A stretch of 64,000 nt of DNA from Haladaptatus litoreus (lineage in GTDB: Archaea > Halobacteriota > Halobacteria > Halobacteriales > Haladaptataceae), in NCBI RefSeq assembly GCF_900156425.1, contig NZ_FTNO01000004.1:62001-126000 (forward strand). The letters are read 5' to 3'. Under the pieces are notes generated by a model. The model made no database searches, was not told the origin of the DNA, and saw only the letters and a program-made list of their open reading frames with translations. Positions within the stretch are counted from its first letter, which is position 1; every line of letters begins with the position of its first letter. This document shows positions 8,799 to 18,612 of this stretch, in pieces. The translations under genes and the position numbers were made by a program.

Positions 8799-10310
8799 AT
8801 GACTAAGTCTAAGCGAAACACTCTTATTGAGTCTGCTGGTTTCGTAATTATCTCAAAGCTTGTATTGTTGGGATCTGGTTTTATTGTTACTCCACTACTT
8901 ACCCGAACCTTGGGTCAGTCTGCTTTTGGCGTCTTCACTTTTGTTGTCGCAGTATTTGGGATAATTCGTTTAATGAGCATGGTGGGTTTTTTTGATTCAT
9001 TGCGAAAGCATATAGCAGAAACCGATGATATAGACACAATAAGTGACTATTTCTCAATCGGCCTTATTTTCACAACAATTAGCGGCGTAGTTGTGTCAGC
9101 AATTGGAATAATTGTTATGTTGTACACAGGCGCGGATATTGGGGCACCTGCTACCAGTATAGCGTTTATTATCATATTTGGTGTCATATCCGGGAATGCA
9201 TATCAAATATCGAGATCACTATTTCATGGGATTCAGCAAGAACAGATATCGACTAAAATTGAGATCGTGCGGAATACATTGTATCTTATTTTTACGGTCA
9301 TAGGAGCTATTGTTGGGGGCAGTACAGGGGCATTAGTGGGATTTACTTTTTCATTCTTTATTGCTTCTTTGTATGGAATGTCACTTTCTCATAAACGCGG
9401 GGGGATCTCTTCGGTTAACATTAAATTCAACAAACAGCACATTGACAAGCTTTTAAGATATGGTTCTCTCCAAGCTGTGGGTGGTATCGCAGCTATGCTT
9501 CTATACAAAACTGACATTATATTAATGGGTACTTTTACAAATTCCGAGTCAGTTGCTATTTATAAATCTGCCCTTCTTTCTGCCGAGTTAGTATGGGTAA
9601 TCCCGTCTGCAATACAAATGGTTTTGTTACAAAATGTTTCATTTAACTATTCGTCTAATAATATAAGAAAAATAAATAATTCTTTAACAAAATCTATTAG
9701 ATATGTTTCAATTTTTGTCTTCCTTACTGGAATGGGGATATTTTATCTTAGTAGTGATTTCCTACACCTCTATTTTGGTCCAAACTACGTGTCTGCTTCA
9801 ATGCCAATGAGAATACTATTATTGGGAACAATTTTGTTGGGAATAACAAGAGTAATCTCACCTGCACTCCAGGCTACAGGATGGATTAAACACTCTCAGA
9901 TTGGTTCCGTGCTTGCACTGACTGTTAATATAGTCCTTAATGTTCTTCTGATACCAGAGTATGGTGCAACAGGAGCTGCAATCGGGACTTCAATCTCTTA
10001 CTTAGTTATATTCGCATCGAATACAACAATATTTTACTTTACAGACATGAAGCTCACTGATCGTAAATTAGTACCCAAACTTATTATAGCATTCTCATTG
10101 TTCTCGCTGTTACTTGGTGGGCTCAACTCGGTTATTCAGCTTTCCCCTTTCTACAAGATATTAGTTATTTCATCAAGCGGATTTCTTCTGTTCATATCGA
10201 TTTTAATACCATTAGGGTTAATAGAGCAATCCGAACTTGAATCCGCATATAATACTGCTACGACATATATAACTAATGCCGTTGAGTCATCTGATCTTGT
10301 TACTAGATAA
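8799..10310 (+). CDS. lipid-linked oligosaccharide flippase (Wzx/AglR-like)
   Basis: 503 residues with about 14 hydrophobic segments, the size and topology of the polysaccharide-transporter/MATE-like flippase family. The start GFVIISKLVLLGSGFIVTPL, the early LLTRTLGQSAFGVFTF and the late ISPALQATGWIKHSQIGSV and EYGATGAAIGTSISY are family-typical. It would move a dolichyl-(pyro)phosphate-linked glycan across the cytoplasmic membrane, the role proposed for AglR in Haloferax volcanii. The gene is A/T-rich in third codon positions relative to the genes at 48 and 62 kb, fitting recent transfer of this part of the cluster. Confidence 0.88.
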   Translation: MTKSKRNTLIESAGFVIISKLVLLGSGFIVTPLLTRTLGQSAFGVFTFVVAVFGIIRLMSMVGFFDSLRKHIAETDDIDTISDYFSIGLIFTTISGVVVSAIGIIVMLYTGADIGAPATSIAFIIIFGVISGNAYQISRSLFHGIQQEQISTKIEIVRNTLYLIFTVIGAIVGGSTGALVGFTFSFFIASLYGMSLSHKRGGISSVNIKFNKQHIDKLLRYGSLQAVGGIAAMLLYKTDIILMGTFTNSESVAIYKSALLSAELVWVIPSAIQMVLLQNVSFNYSSNNIRKINNSLTKSIRYVSIFVFLTGMGIFYLSSDFLHLYFGPNYVSASMPMRILLLGTILLGITRVISPALQATGWIKHSQIGSVLALTVNIVLNVLLIPEYGATGAAIGTSISYLVIFASNTTIFYFTDMKLTDRKLVPKLIIAFSLFSLLLGGLNSVIQLSPFYKILVISSSGFLLFISILIPLGLIEQSELESAYNTATTYITNAVESSDLVTR

Positions 10311-10615
10311 TAGGAACTATCTTTTGTAAACTCTTAGAAAGCTAAGTGAATCGATGTTACGTAGAATATTTCTGCAAGACGAATAATACACTCTAGATCA
10401 GAGAGTAGTCAGAAACTTCGATACTGGATGTAGCATGTTAGGCTACTCAACCAAACTATCGGACAAAGTGCAGCAGACTGATCAAAGATAAAGTAAAAAA
10501 ATTAATGGTTGTATCAACTGGTCTGTTTTGAAAGTCGATAAACTGTAGAATCCATGAGTACTTCAGTAATGTTAAAGCATCGTGAATAGCTATGCTCTGT
10601 TCAAATTTCCCTAAA
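10311..10615. other. intergenic, 305 bases, nothing recognised
   Basis: A/T-rich spacer between the convergent flippase and sulfatase-like genes. No ORF with recognisable content, RNA gene or clear terminator hairpin was seen. Confidence 0.5.
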
Positions 10616-11965
10616 TCACGTATAGCCAAGTGCTTCTAATTGGTCTTTTACCATCTCACTCGCATTTGTACCTTTTTTTGAATCCCATGAATCGGGAATG
10701 CTTTTTTCTAATTCCCTTATCTCCTCTGGATTTATTGGCACAAAGGTATCTCCTGGTAAATCGGGGTCAATAGTTGCGGTTAGAGTTGTATCATTTTCAG
10801 CAGATCGGATCAATTTTTGCCTGTCCGAATAAACAGCTTTTCTTTCAGCCCCATAACGTACTCCTTCGCAAAGAACAGCCCTATTTTGTGGGATTTTTTC
10901 ACTCCAATTTCGCCCCGGTATGTCCTTTGGATACGACGACAAAACATCTGCTAAAATAGTATGTGGGATATCCCGAAGACTTGGCCATCCACCATGTGGA
11001 AGCAATCGAGAGGTATTCGTTCCAAGTGGAACTCGTGCAACCATATCAAATGGTGTTCCACCATGTCCAACTCCATAATTCGGTTGTGAACCCGCAAAAT
11101 CAAGATCAATTTCACAGTGTTCCCAAAATGCTTCTCCATGGTCACCGGTGAGAACAACAGTGGTATTCGGGAACGTAGAGAGAATTTCTCGAATTTGATC
11201 ACTCACGTAATCGAGTGCGGCTTGTGAGAGACGAAGTCTCTGAGTACGGAATTCCTGGAAGTCTTCCTCACGTTCACCTGTACCATCATACCCCCCAAAG
11301 CCTTGGATATCCTCTATATCCATGTTTATGTCCCTCTCATCAATATATCTCGTCGGTGGTTGGACAGGAATATGAAGATCACCCAGATGTAAATATGAAA
11401 ATGTTTCCCTTCGCCCTGTTCTCCATTTCTTGTAATCCGATAGTACTTGTTCTGCACTGGCATCCCCATAGACTCGATGAGATTGATACCATCCTTGTAG
11501 TGCAAGGAATGGCATCATGAAGGCACATCCAGCATATGTTTCATAACCTGCAGCTTCTAAATATTGAGGGAGAATAGGTGTAGTTTCAGTTTGTTCTGGA
11601 ACTGCTAAGTGCCTTTTCTCTTCATTCATAGTGTGAGCTACTGATCCATGTTCATGTGGATAGAGACCCGTTTGCAAGCTTGTTACAGAAGGGAAGGTCC
11701 ATGTAGCCGGAGAAATAGCGCTGGTAAATTCAAGAGGGAGGTCAGGGATATGATCTGGTCGCAGTGCGTCAATAACAATACACAGAATATGATCTGGAGC
11801 GGTAGAAGAGCGTCCGAATGTTTTGTCTGGATGCTGATGAGATTTGGTGGCTTGATAGCCTTGATATCGATAATAAAAGGGTTCAGCGAGACTCCGTAGT
11901 CGAGATGAACGCTTAAGCCTTTGTTTTACTGCCCCACGACCCGAATCAATTTGGTTTCTAAGCAT
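10616..11965 (-). CDS. sulfatase-like (alkaline phosphatase superfamily) protein
   Basis: 449 residues. After a basic N-terminus comes ILCIVIDALRPDHI (60-73; metal Asp), then ISPATWTFPSVTSLQTG (85-101), where Thr/Ser replaces the formylglycine Cys of true sulfatases, SYLHLGDLHIPV (His cluster) and VVLTGDHGEAFWEH (about 267-280; Asp-His ligands). The order of motifs matches the sulfatase/phosphoglycerol-transferase clan. No signal peptide is visible, so action on cytoplasmic-face glycan intermediates or an unusual export route must be assumed. Its partner is probably the divergent glycosyltransferase at 12197. True sulfatase activity should not be assumed because no C-x-P-x-R is present. Confidence 0.8.
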   Translation of the reverse strand: MLRNQIDSGRGAVKQRLKRSSRLRSLAEPFYYRYQGYQATKSHQHPDKTFGRSSTAPDHILCIVIDALRPDHIPDLPLEFTSAISPATWTFPSVTSLQTGLYPHEHGSVAHTMNEEKRHLAVPEQTETTPILPQYLEAAGYETYAGCAFMMPFLALQGWYQSHRVYGDASAEQVLSDYKKWRTGRRETFSYLHLGDLHIPVQPPTRYIDERDINMDIEDIQGFGGYDGTGEREEDFQEFRTQRLRLSQAALDYVSDQIREILSTFPNTTVVLTGDHGEAFWEHCEIDLDFAGSQPNYGVGHGGTPFDMVARVPLGTNTSRLLPHGGWPSLRDIPHTILADVLSSYPKDIPGRNWSEKIPQNRAVLCEGVRYGAERKAVYSDRQKLIRSAENDTTLTATIDPDLPGDTFVPINPEEIRELEKSIPDSWDSKKGTNASEMVKDQLEALGYT

Positions 11966-12196
11966 TGTATAATCGTTCTGTGTAACCCAGGAATATAATT
12001 GTTTAGCGATGAATATCCAATATTCAAGTAATATTATAGATATTGTACATGGTTCTTCATATCAGTCGTTATTAAAATCTTTTATTATTGCATTCAATTA
12101 AGAATTTTATTAAAAGTATATATATACTTCAAGATTGGTTATATTATGATCGGGCTCAATCAGGAAGATAATAAGGAATAAGTTTCTACCCTCTGT

Positions 12197-13237
12197 ATGG
12201 ATCTGCTCGTAATAACACGTGAATTCCCTCCACACGTATTAGGTGGTATATCATATCATCTTTCATACCTTTATGAAGAAGTGAATGAATTGGGCCACGA
12301 CATTACGGTGATCACCGGGAAATGTCCAGAGAGTGAGAAAGTCTCCTTTGATTTGGTTCCAGATAATACTAATATTCACACGGTGCCTTTCGGAAGCCGC
12401 CAAGGATATCATATTCGGTTCTCAGTGGCTCTATGGCGTTTTTTAACTGAATTTGACACCTCTGCTTACGACGCCGCTTTGCTACATACTCCAATCCCAT
12501 TCTCGCTACAAATACCGACCATTACTAAATACCACGATAGTGAACGCGAGGAAAGGAAATATCGTCCTCCTCGAGATCTTAGCAATAAGATACTTGATGA
12601 ATTAGTTGATCCAACTCGGCGATGGAATGATCAACGATCACTTACTGTATCAGATCAAGCAATTTTCGTAAGTCATCTTTGCCGTAGATCGTGGGAGAAT
12701 CACTACAATGTACCTTGTGAAACTAATGTTATACATAACGGAGTAGATCTAAGTATTTTCTATCCACGAGAAGAGAGAAATCACCAGCATGAATATATCC
12801 TCTTTGTCGGAAGTGAAGAACGAAAAGGTATCTCGAGAGTACTTGAATATGCTAAAAATGCCCCACATGAAGTTTGGATTGTTGGGCCATCGCAAATCAA
12901 CCAACCAAATGTAAAGGCATTGGGACGAGTCTCCCCGGAGGAGTTAGCGCAATTGTATAATGACGCAGTCATTACTATCCATCCTGCTCATTTTGAGGCA
13001 TTTGGAAATATAATTCTAGAATCACTAGCATGTGGAACCCCAGTCGTAGCTACTGATGACTGTGGTGCATCCGAGATTATTGATCAAAACTGTGGTGTCG
13101 TAACCGACAACCTTCATCAGGGAGTGTGTGAAGCAGAAAATTTAGATTCTAAAGCGTGTCTCGAAACAGCAAGAAAATATACGTGGGAAAATGTGGCTAA
13201 AAGAACTACGGAAGTCATTTCACAAGTAGTAGAATAA
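12197..13237 (+). CDS. GT4 family glycosyltransferase
   Basis: 346 residues with the GT-B/GT4 layout. The N-terminal domain opens MDLLVITREFPPHVLGGISY; the donor domain has ILFVGSEERKGISRVLEYA, VIHNGVDLSIFYP and an E-x7-E pair in HFEAFGNIILESLACGTP near residues 270-285. It is the closest neighbour of two sulfatase-like genes, one on each side. A strong TATA-like run (AAAAGTATATATATAC, about 12113-12128) lies too far upstream of the ATG for a leaderless message, so a leader of about 40-60 bases is likely. Donor sugar and linkage are unknown. Confidence 0.87.
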   Translation: MDLLVITREFPPHVLGGISYHLSYLYEEVNELGHDITVITGKCPESEKVSFDLVPDNTNIHTVPFGSRQGYHIRFSVALWRFLTEFDTSAYDAALLHTPIPFSLQIPTITKYHDSEREERKYRPPRDLSNKILDELVDPTRRWNDQRSLTVSDQAIFVSHLCRRSWENHYNVPCETNVIHNGVDLSIFYPREERNHQHEYILFVGSEERKGISRVLEYAKNAPHEVWIVGPSQINQPNVKALGRVSPEELAQLYNDAVITIHPAHFEAFGNIILESLACGTPVVATDDCGASEIIDQNCGVVTDNLHQGVCEAENLDSKACLETARKYTWENVAKRTTEVISQVVE

Positions 13238-13280
13238 GTAATAAACGTGATGCAGACTGGATTTCTGGCTGTTTAATACG

Positions 13281-14714
13281 TTATCGATAACCGAGATCTT
13301 CGAGGAGTTCCTCAGTATCTGCACTTAATTCTCCATTCAATTGGGGTAATTCCTTTTGGAGATTTATTTGTTCAATAGCCTCCGCAAGCTGTGGTGATGG
13401 TTCCTCCTCAAGTGGATGTTGCTCTCGCCGGTCGAATTCCGGAGCATACACCCTTGCCGCATCAATATTGATAGCTCCGTTTTCTATTCGATGTGTTATT
13501 ATCTTTTGTTCGTTATTTCGGACTGCGATTGTTTGACTTTCTCCAGAGATCACGTCTGACCGTATGATTTCTCCTGATTCTTCATTGAAATGAGACTCTC
13601 GATCTGACGATAGCGGCATCTCTACCTGTTCTATACCAAGTAATTCTGCAATCAGCTCATGAAGCCAACCAAGTGAGAACAGATGGTTCAGACGCTGTGG
13701 ATCATCTTGTGGTGACTTTGCTAGAAGTGGAACATGTAATAGTTCGTCATACATATAATGGCGATCACTCTCAAATTCGAACTTGTCTCTTCCTGCGGCA
13801 TGCCCGTAAATACCGCGGTCATAGAGAGCTTCGCCGTGATCACTTGTCAAAATAATAACTGTATTCTCCCACTTGTTGTTCGCTTTCAAAAATTCAATTA
13901 GTTGACCAATTTGGTGGTCGATATATCTTAAAGTGCTATCATACATATCCCGATAGTGAGGTTCATACTCATTTACGAGTCGATTCGCATCCCATACAAA
14001 TTGGCGGATTGTGGAATCTGAAGAGAGGAGACCCCCCTCGCGAGCTCGCTCAGGATGAATAGGGGCATGAAGGTCCATTAAGTGAGTCCAAGCAAAAAAA
14101 GGTTGATCTGTTGAGTCTATGGTAGCTATGAGTTCTCCAATAACATCTTCTGCTGCAATAGTTGGCCACTGTCCCGAAAGTTGATTTAATCGATACGCTA
14201 CGACGGGTGCAGTATGAGATAAGGGGATATCATAGTCTTTGAGACGACGCATTGTTGATCTAATCGATGAGATAATCTTGGCTTTCGAACTGGGTGAATC
14301 TCCTGCTGCTCTATCAGCGGTAAATTTTTCGCCTAATCTGTTAATACGAAGATTTTCGAATGAATTGAATCCGCGATCAAAATTTCGATACTGTGATAGA
14401 TGGGGATTGGATATTCGAGCCAGTGTATCGTATTCGTGAGATTGGAGCCATGTCGCGAGCGTAGGTGCGTCGTTCGGAATGGCTTTCCATGAGGTCTGTT
14501 CGTAGTAGGCAGTGTCTCTCGATAGTCGACCAGATAGGATTCCGGGGAACGATTCAGCTGTCCATGGACCCGTGGCATAGGCATTATCGAAGATTGTCGC
14601 GGTATTCGCAAGCCGGTCAATATTTGGTGTTGTTGGCCGGTCGTATCCATTAAATCCGCAACTGTCGTAACGTAGACAATCTATAGTGAGTAAGAGCAGG
14701 TTTGGTCGTTTCAT
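13281..14714 (-). CDS. sulfatase-like (alkaline phosphatase superfamily) protein
   Basis: 477 residues, full length for the family. Motifs: NLLLLTIDCLRYDSCG (5-20; metal Asp12 and Asp17), TPNIDRLA (29-36), GPWTAESFPGILSG (49-62) in place of the C-x-P-x-R formylglycine motif, FFAWTHLMDLHAPIHP, and IILTSDHGEALYDRGIYGHA (Asp-His and a further His). This is the best-preserved of the three sulfatase-like proteins, and the set of metal ligands looks complete. The nucleophile is probably the Thr or Ser of the WTAES segment. It is convergent with the GT4 gene ending at 13237 (43 bases apart). Confidence 0.85.
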   Translation of the reverse strand: MKRPNLLLLTIDCLRYDSCGFNGYDRPTTPNIDRLANTATIFDNAYATGPWTAESFPGILSGRLSRDTAYYEQTSWKAIPNDAPTLATWLQSHEYDTLARISNPHLSQYRNFDRGFNSFENLRINRLGEKFTADRAAGDSPSSKAKIISSIRSTMRRLKDYDIPLSHTAPVVAYRLNQLSGQWPTIAAEDVIGELIATIDSTDQPFFAWTHLMDLHAPIHPERAREGGLLSSDSTIRQFVWDANRLVNEYEPHYRDMYDSTLRYIDHQIGQLIEFLKANNKWENTVIILTSDHGEALYDRGIYGHAAGRDKFEFESDRHYMYDELLHVPLLAKSPQDDPQRLNHLFSLGWLHELIAELLGIEQVEMPLSSDRESHFNEESGEIIRSDVISGESQTIAVRNNEQKIITHRIENGAINIDAARVYAPEFDRREQHPLEEEPSPQLAEAIEQINLQKELPQLNGELSADTEELLEDLGYR

Positions 14715-14927
14715 TGTTAGCAGTGGCTTTCAAGCCTACTAAAAATTATCTATGGCATTTCGAAAGTACATTACTGCTGGAATGAATTTGGAAGTTGTCT
14801 ATTAGTGATTAATTTCTCATTATTTTATACATTTTACAACTTTGGGTTAAATAAGAATGTTAGGAAAAATTGGAATATTAAAACTTGTGCGTTGTATGTT
14901 CTCTAAAACACACTTTCCACCTAAATA

Positions 14928-15851
14928 TTATTTATACTGATCGCAAACTAATTTAAGGCCATCGGATAATTCTGTATTTGGTTCCCAACCGGTTTCTGCG
15001 TGTATTTGTGAATAGTCTGCCATCGTATCGTGGACATATACCGAATCCGGAATCGGATTCTCAATATATTCCGGTTCGATGTCGGTCCCGAGCTCATCGT
15101 TTAGCAGTTCGACGAGTTCGTTGAAAGATATCTGCTCCCCGGTACCGAGGTTATAGACGCCTGTTAACTGGTTTTCTGCTGCGAGGACGAGCCCGCGAAC
15201 GATGTCGTCAACGTGGGTGAAATCACGTGTTTGTGTGCCGTCTCCGAACAGAACGGGTGCTTCACCCTTCGCCATATCATCGGCAAATTGGGCGATGACA
15301 TTAGCGTACTCTTTTTTGTGTTCTTCTGCCCCACCATAGCCTTGATAGACCGAGAAGAACCGCATCCCAGCCATGCTCATATCATAGTGGTTGGCGAAAT
15401 ACTCTGCGTACTTTTCTCGCGCGAGTTTCGACGCTTCATACCCCGTGTTAACCGTCACGTCCATCGAAACTGGAGATGGCTCCGTTCGGTCCCCATAGAT
15501 GGAGGAAGTGGATGCGTACACGACTGTATCACAACCATCGTTGCGTGCCTGTTCAACGGCATTAACGAAGCCTTCGACGTTTACTCGGGCACCTTTCGTC
15601 GGATTCTCCTCGTGCATTTTGTATGATGAGAGTGCAGCGAGGTGGAAGACGACATCAACGTCGGTTGGAAGATCCTTATCGAGCACGCTTTTTTTGTGGA
15701 ATTCGACGGCATTGTCAAGATTCTCGGGCGTGCCGAGATACCCATCATCGACGACAATGACGTCATTTTCCGCAGCAAGGTGGTTTGCAAGATTTGAACC
15801 AATGAAACCTGCGCCGCCGGTTACGAGGATTCGTTTGTTGGTTAGCTGCAT
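14928..15851 (-). CDS. NAD-dependent nucleotide-sugar epimerase/dehydratase
   Basis: 307 residues, extended short-chain dehydrogenase (UDP-glucose 4-epimerase/GalE-like) family. The nucleotide-binding loop is VTGGAGFIGSN (10-20), the active-site pair is Y138 and K142 in GYEASKLA with Thr/Ser at ASTSS (113-117), and the substrate domain has RFFSVYQGYG and TRDFTHVDDIVRG. It probably converts a UDP-hexose (or a uronate made by AglM) into its epimer for the glycan. Codon use is more G/C-rich than in the neighbouring sulfatase-like genes. A 3' fragment of a sister copy lies at 5050-5202 at the cluster edge, so a second copy once existed. Confidence 0.88.
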   Translation of the reverse strand: MQLTNKRILVTGGAGFIGSNLANHLAAENDVIVVDDGYLGTPENLDNAVEFHKKSVLDKDLPTDVDVVFHLAALSSYKMHEENPTKGARVNVEGFVNAVEQARNDGCDTVVYASTSSIYGDRTEPSPVSMDVTVNTGYEASKLAREKYAEYFANHYDMSMAGMRFFSVYQGYGGAEEHKKEYANVIAQFADDMAKGEAPVLFGDGTQTRDFTHVDDIVRGLVLAAENQLTGVYNLGTGEQISFNELVELLNDELGTDIEPEYIENPIPDSVYVHDTMADYSQIHAETGWEPNTELSDGLKLVCDQYK

Positions 15852-16245
15852 TTGGATTACTCTATTTTCACCTACTGCTAGAGGAGGTTTATATTCATCG
15901 CTTGAAATCCGAATTATCGTTGGTTGTCACCAATAATTAAAACGTCTGCGGGATATATAATATAATAGATAATCGAGCGTTCGGGATCCGTGATTCAAAT
16001 ATATTAAAATATGTATTCAGATAGCTCTCAAATAGTGTGATGTAGCGATAGGACAATGAGAACGTTGGAACAAGGATTTCGATGAAATTATTAGGCTGAT
16101 TCAGCGAGTGATTGAGGATGGAAGAGAATGAACTCACAGTAGATATACGCTCAGGGATTCAACATAACGAGTGGATCGTTGGGACAAACCTTTGTAAACA
16201 TTTTATCAATCACATATAAACGTATAACCACAAACAACAAAACCA
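15852..16245. other. divergent intergenic region, 394 bases
   Basis: A/T-rich DNA between the divergent epimerase and GT4 genes; the promoters of both must lie here. Only short unsupported frames were seen, and no RNA gene. Confidence 0.5.
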
Positions 16246-17343
16246 ATGACCAAGATCGGAATCAATGCGAGAGTGTTGACAAAACCAAATCCAACTGGCG
16301 TTAGTCGTTATACACAGAAACTACTTGAAGCTCTTGCTGAGCGAGAGGATGATTTCGAGTACATTCTTTTTGGCACTCAATCTGTTCCTGAGCCATTTAA
16401 AGGATTTCAGACAATTACTAATGCAGGTGTTGTAAGTCCCGTTCACAGCGGTTATCGTGCCCATATTTGGGAACAAACGACACTTCCGCGAGCTATCAAC
16501 CGCTACGATCTTGACGTGTTCCATACACCGGCGGGCCAGCCACCAATAGCTGCACGAACATCACTCGTCACGACGATTCACGACATCTCACCAGTTAGCC
16601 ATCCGGAATGGTTTTCACGAGGATACGCTGCCCTCTACCGGTTTCTTACACCGCTTGCCGTGCGAGTGTCGGAGCGGCTACTCACCGTTTCTGAATTCGC
16701 CCGTGATGAGATCGTTGAGTGTTTTCCCCATGCTGCAGGCAAGACGCTCGTGACATACAACGGTGTCACGCCTCCAATTAAGCCAGGAGAAACAATAGAT
16801 GGCCTTACAGAGGATCAATTTGTCCTCTCTGTCGGGGCGACGAATCCTCGCAAAAACTTGAAGACGCTGATACAAGCTTATCAATGCTATCGAGAGAATG
16901 TAAGCAACCCCGCCGACCTCGTCCTTGCCGGACCAGATCGGGATGTGTTTGCATCGAATGACCTTCCCGACATTTCTGGCGTCCGCGCGCTTGGGTTCGT
17001 CTCAGACGAGAAATTGGCGTGGCTATATCGCAATGCTGCAGCGTTAGCATATCCATCGCTTTACGAGGGATTCGGGTTGCCGATTATCGAAGCAATGCAC
17101 GTTGAAACACCAGTCATTACGTCGAATCAGGGCGCGATGGCGGAAGTGGCCGGGAACGCTGCACTGTTAACTGATCCGAATGATCCTGATAGGATTGCAG
17201 AGTGCATTGAGCGAGCCATCAATGACGAATCGGTCTCCCAAAAACTCGCTCGACAAGGGAGTTCTCGGGCCGCCGAATTCACATGGGACCGCACAGCACG
17301 TGAGACGGTTGAAGCATATCGGGAGGTGATCGATAATGTCTGA
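16246..17343 (+). CDS. GT4 family glycosyltransferase (mannosyltransferase-like)
   Basis: 365 residues. The start MTKIGINARVLTKPNPTGVS, with YTQKLLEAL following, and the middle segments TTIHDISPVSHPEWFS and RLLTVSEFARDEI are typical of GT4 enzymes of the WbdB/mannosyltransferase-like subgroup. The donor domain has VLSVGATNPRKNLKTLI, VRALGFVSDEKLAWLY and the E-x7-E in YEGFGLPIIEAMHVETP. The gene overlaps the next glycosyltransferase by 8 bases (ATG at 17336 inside its last codons), so the two are co-translated. Sugar specificity is only a family-level inference. Confidence 0.88.
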   Translation: MTKIGINARVLTKPNPTGVSRYTQKLLEALAEREDDFEYILFGTQSVPEPFKGFQTITNAGVVSPVHSGYRAHIWEQTTLPRAINRYDLDVFHTPAGQPPIAARTSLVTTIHDISPVSHPEWFSRGYAALYRFLTPLAVRVSERLLTVSEFARDEIVECFPHAAGKTLVTYNGVTPPIKPGETIDGLTEDQFVLSVGATNPRKNLKTLIQAYQCYRENVSNPADLVLAGPDRDVFASNDLPDISGVRALGFVSDEKLAWLYRNAAALAYPSLYEGFGLPIIEAMHVETPVITSNQGAMAEVAGNAALLTDPNDPDRIAECIERAINDESVSQKLARQGSSRAAEFTWDRTARETVEAYREVIDNV

Positions 17344-18463
17344 CGGTTCACCGAAGGTGTTACAGGTAAGCAAATTTTACTATCCGGACGTTGGTGGTGT
17401 TGAACGCGTCGTCCAGCAACTTGCAGAAGGATTAAACTCATTGTACGACATGCGCGTACTGGCATCGGCAACGGAGGGAATCGGAGAACAGACAATAGTC
17501 AATGGTGTTCCTGTAAGCCGAACTAGCAGCTTTGGAACAGTGTTATCCGTGTCGGCGTCGCCGACGTTCCCCGCTCAGCTCGCTTGGCTGCAGAGGGATG
17601 CTGATATTATACACTATCATCTGCCAAATCCCCTCTGTGTAGGATCACATTTTATCACTCCGAAAACGGACGCAAAAATAGTCGTAACGTATCACAGTGA
17701 CATCATTCGTCAGAAGTCTGCGTTAAAGTTCTATCGTCCGTTCTTACGTCGATTCCTCGATAAGGCGGATCGAATCATGGTAACCTCACCGAACCTCCTC
17801 CAGTCTTCCGAACATCTCGCGCCGTACGAACATAAATGCACCGTGGTACCGCTATCGATTAATCTCGATGACTATTCAGACCCAACTGGAGAGCCGCCCG
17901 AATTGCCAGTTGATCCGGATCGTCCTACTCTGTTGTTCGTTGGACGTCTGATCTACTACAAAGGAGTTGAATATTTAGTCGATGCGATGACCCAGATCGA
18001 CGCCACCCTCCTGATCGCTGGAGATGGTGAACTACGAGAATCGCTTCAAGAGAGAGCTGCTGCGTGTGGCGTCGATAATAAGGTTCACTTCCTGGGATAC
18101 GTTCCGGACAAACATCTCCCACATTGTTATGAAGCAGCAGATCTGTTTGTTCTTCCGTCTGTAGAGCCAAGCGAAGCATTCGGCATCGTCCAGTTGGAGG
18201 CGATGGCGTATGGCACTCCCATTATAAATACGAACCTCAGGACGGGGGTTCCCTGGGTAAGCAAAGACAGGGAGACAGGACGAACAACGGTACCACGTGA
18301 TTCGGACGCACTGGCTAATGAAATCAACGAAGTATTAGATAATAAGGAACTGTTACATGAATACGGCGAGAATGCGTATCAGCGTGTTCAACAACGATTC
18401 AACGAAGAGACGATGCTCGATCAGGTGAATCAACTTTATCGAGAGGTTTTAGCCGAACGGTAG
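17336..18463 (+). CDS. GT4 family glycosyltransferase
   Basis: 375 residues. The N-terminus reads VLQVSKFYYPDVGGVERVVQ, the classic GT4 acceptor loop; the donor domain has LLFVGRLIYYKGVEYLVDA, LLIAGDGELRESL, VHFLGYVPDKHLPHCY and the E-x7-E in SEAFGIVQLEAMAYGTP. It starts inside the preceding glycosyltransferase gene (8-base overlap), so the pair probably adds consecutive sugars to the same lipid-linked intermediate. It is convergent with aglF. Confidence 0.9.
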   Translation: MSDGSPKVLQVSKFYYPDVGGVERVVQQLAEGLNSLYDMRVLASATEGIGEQTIVNGVPVSRTSSFGTVLSVSASPTFPAQLAWLQRDADIIHYHLPNPLCVGSHFITPKTDAKIVVTYHSDIIRQKSALKFYRPFLRRFLDKADRIMVTSPNLLQSSEHLAPYEHKCTVVPLSINLDDYSDPTGEPPELPVDPDRPTLLFVGRLIYYKGVEYLVDAMTQIDATLLIAGDGELRESLQERAAACGVDNKVHFLGYVPDKHLPHCYEAADLFVLPSVEPSEAFGIVQLEAMAYGTPIINTNLRTGVPWVSKDRETGRTTVPRDSDALANEINEVLDNKELLHEYGENAYQRVQQRFNEETMLDQVNQLYREVLAER

Positions 18464-18612
18464 CACCAGCGACTATCGGTTTTGACAATCATTGGGCTGA
18501 TAAAATAGTTGATTATTCGAGGACATAGATGCTTTGCCGCTCAGTGTTGGATTAGAAGCTTGGAACTCGATGAGAATACTGATGGATTTGTTATACAGTT
18601 TTTTTGCCGCGC

